NCBI GenBank assembly: GCA_900546255.1
Contig: URCB01000037.1
Coordinates: 1-17,255, forward strand
Direction of reading: 5' to 3'
DNA length: 17,255 nt
From: an uncultured Eubacteriales bacterium
GTDB lineage: Bacteria; Bacillota; Clostridia; Oscillospirales; Oscillospiraceae
This document shows positions 12,586 to 17,255 of the stretch, piece by piece. The notes below the pieces were generated by a model, which did no database searches, was not told the origin of the DNA, and saw nothing but the letters and a program-made list of their open reading frames with translations. Made by a program: the position numbers and the translations under genes. Positions within the stretch are counted from its first letter, which is position 1. The number at the start of each line of letters is the position of its first letter.

Positions 12586-13782
12586 ATGAACTATGATAAG
12601 AAGACCATCCGGGACATCGACGTGTCCGGGAAAAAGATTCTCCTGCGCTGTGACTTCAACGTTCCCCACGACAAAGCCACGGGGATCATCCACGACGACA
12701 CCCGCATTGTCTCCACCCTGCCCACCATTCGCTATCTGCTGGAGCACAATGCCGCTGTCATCCTCCTCTCCCACATGGGCCGTCCCCACGGAGAGTGGAA
12801 GAAGGAACTCTCTCTCTTCTCCGCCCGGGACCACCTGGAAAAGCTGCTGGGCCTGTCCATTCCCCTGACCAAGGATGTCCTAGGCCCGGACACCAAGGCC
12901 AAGTGCGCCGCCCTGCAGCCCGGCCAGGCCGTGCTGGTGGAGAATCTCCGGTTCCGCATCGAGGAGGAGCAAAACGACCCGGACTTCGCCCGGGAGCTGG
13001 CCTCCCTGGCGGACATCTTCGTCTTTGATGCCTTCGGTGCCGCCCACCGGGCCCACGCCTCCACCGAGGGCGTGTCCCACTACCTGCCCTCGGTGGCAGG
13101 GTTCCTGGTGGAGAAGGAGCTCAACTTCATGGGCAAAGCCCTGGAGGAGCCCAAGCGCCCCCTGGTGGCCATCCTGGGCGGGTCCAAGGTCTCTGACAAG
13201 ATCGGGGTGATCAACAACCTCCTGCAAAAGGCCGACACCATCCTCATCGGCGGCGGCATGGCCTATACCTTCCAGGTGGCCTTGGGCCGGAGCATCGGCA
13301 CCTCCCTGCTGGATGCCGGCCACGTAAACTACGCCCGGGACATGATCCAGAAGGCCAAGGACATGGGGGTCACCCTCCTGCTGCCCCAGGACAATCTGGC
13401 CACCCAGGACTTCTCCGCCGATGCCCAGCCGGTTTTGGTGGAGGTGGACCAGTTCCCCGAGAATCTCATGGGGATGGACATTGGTCCCAAAACCATCGAG
13501 GCCTTCACCGCCGCCATCCAGGGAGCCGGCACCGTGGTGTGGAACGGGCCCATGGGGGTCTTTGAGTTCCCCGCCTTTGCCAAAGGCACCAACGCCATCG
13601 CCGGCGCCATGGCCCAGCAGAAGGACGCCATCACCATCGTAGGCGGCGGGGACTCCGCCTCCGCCGTGGAGCAGAGCGGCATGGCCGATCAGTTCACCCA
13701 CATTTCCACCGGCGGCGGCGCTTCCCTGGAATTTTTGGAAGGGCTCACCCTCCCCGGTATCGCTTGTCTGGAAGATAAATAA
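12586..13782 (+). CDS. pgk: Phosphoglycerate kinase
   Basis: This 398-residue enzyme transfers phosphate from 1,3-bisphosphoglycerate to ADP in cytosolic glycolysis. Substrate-binding motifs are RCDFNVP (21-27), SHMGRP (62-67), ENLRFR, DAFGAAHRAHAS and GGSKVSDKI; nucleotide-binding motifs are WNGPMGVFE and GGGDSASAV near the C-terminus. Length and motif order fit a complete, functional PGK. The ATG at 12586 is preferred because conserved sequence begins a few residues later and AAGGGG lies about 10 bases upstream; the longer in-frame start at 12448 is inside trmL. tpiA follows after 17 bases, consistent with one operon. Confidence 0.97.
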   Translation: MNYDKKTIRDIDVSGKKILLRCDFNVPHDKATGIIHDDTRIVSTLPTIRYLLEHNAAVILLSHMGRPHGEWKKELSLFSARDHLEKLLGLSIPLTKDVLGPDTKAKCAALQPGQAVLVENLRFRIEEEQNDPDFARELASLADIFVFDAFGAAHRAHASTEGVSHYLPSVAGFLVEKELNFMGKALEEPKRPLVAILGGSKVSDKIGVINNLLQKADTILIGGGMAYTFQVALGRSIGTSLLDAGHVNYARDMIQKAKDMGVTLLLPQDNLATQDFSADAQPVLVEVDQFPENLMGMDIGPKTIEAFTAAIQGAGTVVWNGPMGVFEFPAFAKGTNAIAGAMAQQKDAITIVGGGDSASAVEQSGMADQFTHISTGGGASLEFLEGLTLPGIACLEDK

Positions 13783-13799
13783 CCGGGGGCGAGGCGCAG

Positions 13800-14585
13800 A
13801 TGAACAGAAAATATCGCAAAACCATCGTCGCTGGCAACTGGAAGATGCACAAAACCGCCACGGAGACCAAGCTCTTTGCCGAGCGTCTCAAAGGGGCCCT
13901 GCCCCGGGTGAAGCGGTGCAGCATCGTCCTGTGCGTCCCCTATGTGGATATCCCTGCCGCCGTAAAGATCCTCAAGGACAGCCGGGTGGCCGTGGGCGCC
14001 CAGAACCTCCACTGGGAAACCAGCGGCCCCTACACGGGGGAAGTCTCCGCCGCCATGCTGGCCGACCTGGATGTCAAATACGTCATCATCGGCCACAGCG
14101 AACGCCGGGCCCTGTTTGGGGAGACCGACCTCACCATCAACAAAAAACTCCACGCCGCCCTGGACGCAGGCCTGCGCCCCATCCTGTGCGTGGGGGAGGA
14201 CCTGGAGCAGCGGGAGCTGGGGGTCACCTTGGAGTTTATCTCCTATCAGCTGAAAGCCGCCCTGGCCGGCGTCACCCCGGAAGAGATGCGCCGGGTGGTC
14301 ATCGCCTATGAGCCCATCTGGGCCATCGGCACCGGCAACACCGCCACCCCGGAGCAGGCCGGTGAGGTCTGTGCCGCCATCCGCGGGGTGCTGCGGAAGC
14401 TCTACGGCGCCCGGATCGCCCGGTCCACCACCATCCAGTATGGGGGCTCCATGAACGCCGCCAACGCCCAGGACCTCCTCAACCAGGAGGACGTGGACGG
14501 CGGCCTCATCGGCACGGCCGCCCTGGATGTGGAACAATTTTTGCAGATCATTCAGACCGCCAACCAAGACGGTCCGCAACCCTGA
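13800..14585 (+). CDS. tpiA: Triose-phosphate isomerase
   Basis: This 261-residue TIM-barrel enzyme interconverts dihydroxyacetone phosphate and glyceraldehyde 3-phosphate. Active-site residues are N13 and K15 in AGNWKMH, the electrophile H99 in IGHSERR, the base E171 in AYEPIWAIGTG with the mobile loop 6 following, and the phosphate-binding YGGS. The family's usual length is about 250. A GAGG motif precedes the ATG at 13800. It lies 17 bases after pgk and 35 bases before gpmI, so it is almost certainly co-transcribed with both. The C-terminal tail ending DGPQP is slightly long but unremarkable. Confidence 0.97.
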   Translation: MNRKYRKTIVAGNWKMHKTATETKLFAERLKGALPRVKRCSIVLCVPYVDIPAAVKILKDSRVAVGAQNLHWETSGPYTGEVSAAMLADLDVKYVIIGHSERRALFGETDLTINKKLHAALDAGLRPILCVGEDLEQRELGVTLEFISYQLKAALAGVTPEEMRRVVIAYEPIWAIGTGNTATPEQAGEVCAAIRGVLRKLYGARIARSTTIQYGGSMNAANAQDLLNQEDVDGGLIGTAALDVEQFLQIIQTANQDGPQP

Positions 14586-14620
14586 CGGGGCAACTGCCCC
14601 GGGAACCGAGGAAAGGTGCT

Positions 14621-17255
<2,635 letters not shown>

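Overview
The window looks like chromosomal DNA of a high-GC gut Firmicute of the class Clostridia, probably in or near the Oscillospiraceae. This is an inference from strong AAGGAGG ribosome binding sites, dense GC-rich coding, ATGA gene overlaps, the clustered glycolysis genes, and a large von Willebrand A (VWA) surface protein with InlB-type repeats. No rRNA, tRNA, CRISPR array or insertion sequence was seen.

Layout. (1) Positions 1-4452, minus strand: a tyrosine recombinase, a five-module zinc-ribbon protein and the N-terminal 796 residues of a secreted VWA surface protein, which runs off the left edge. The last two genes overlap by 4 bases although their base composition differs sharply. 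This is the least ordinary part of the window. (2) Positions 4535-8843, minus strand: a TetR-family regulator, a 26-base palindrome that is probably its operator, and two coupled exporter-fold ABC half-transporters, closed by a perfect 17-bp stem terminator. (3) Positions 8944-11777, minus strand: ychF, a short-chain dehydrogenase/reductase and a zinc-dependent phospholipase C-like protein, starting from a clear promoter and ending at a hairpin with a T7 tract. (4) Positions 11682-12026: a divergent, AT-rich intergenic region of 345 bases with a promoter in each direction and an 11-bp inverted repeat between them. (5) Positions 11949-17255, plus strand: trmL followed by the lower-glycolysis genes pgk, tpiA, gpmI and eno. 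eno is cut by the right edge, and no gap gene is present in the window.

How the genes work together. The plus-strand cluster covers the triose phosphates and the steps from 1,3-bisphosphoglycerate to phosphoenolpyruvate, apart from the GAPDH step. The TetR/ABC block is a self-contained regulated transport locus; its D-loop sequence hints at a siderophore-importer-like subfamily, which is not proven. The recombinase, zinc-ribbon and VWA genes may form one transcription unit, and the reason for linking a recombinase to a cysteine-bearing surface protein is unknown. Most other open frames, especially on the strand opposite GC-rich genes, are shadows and were left out.
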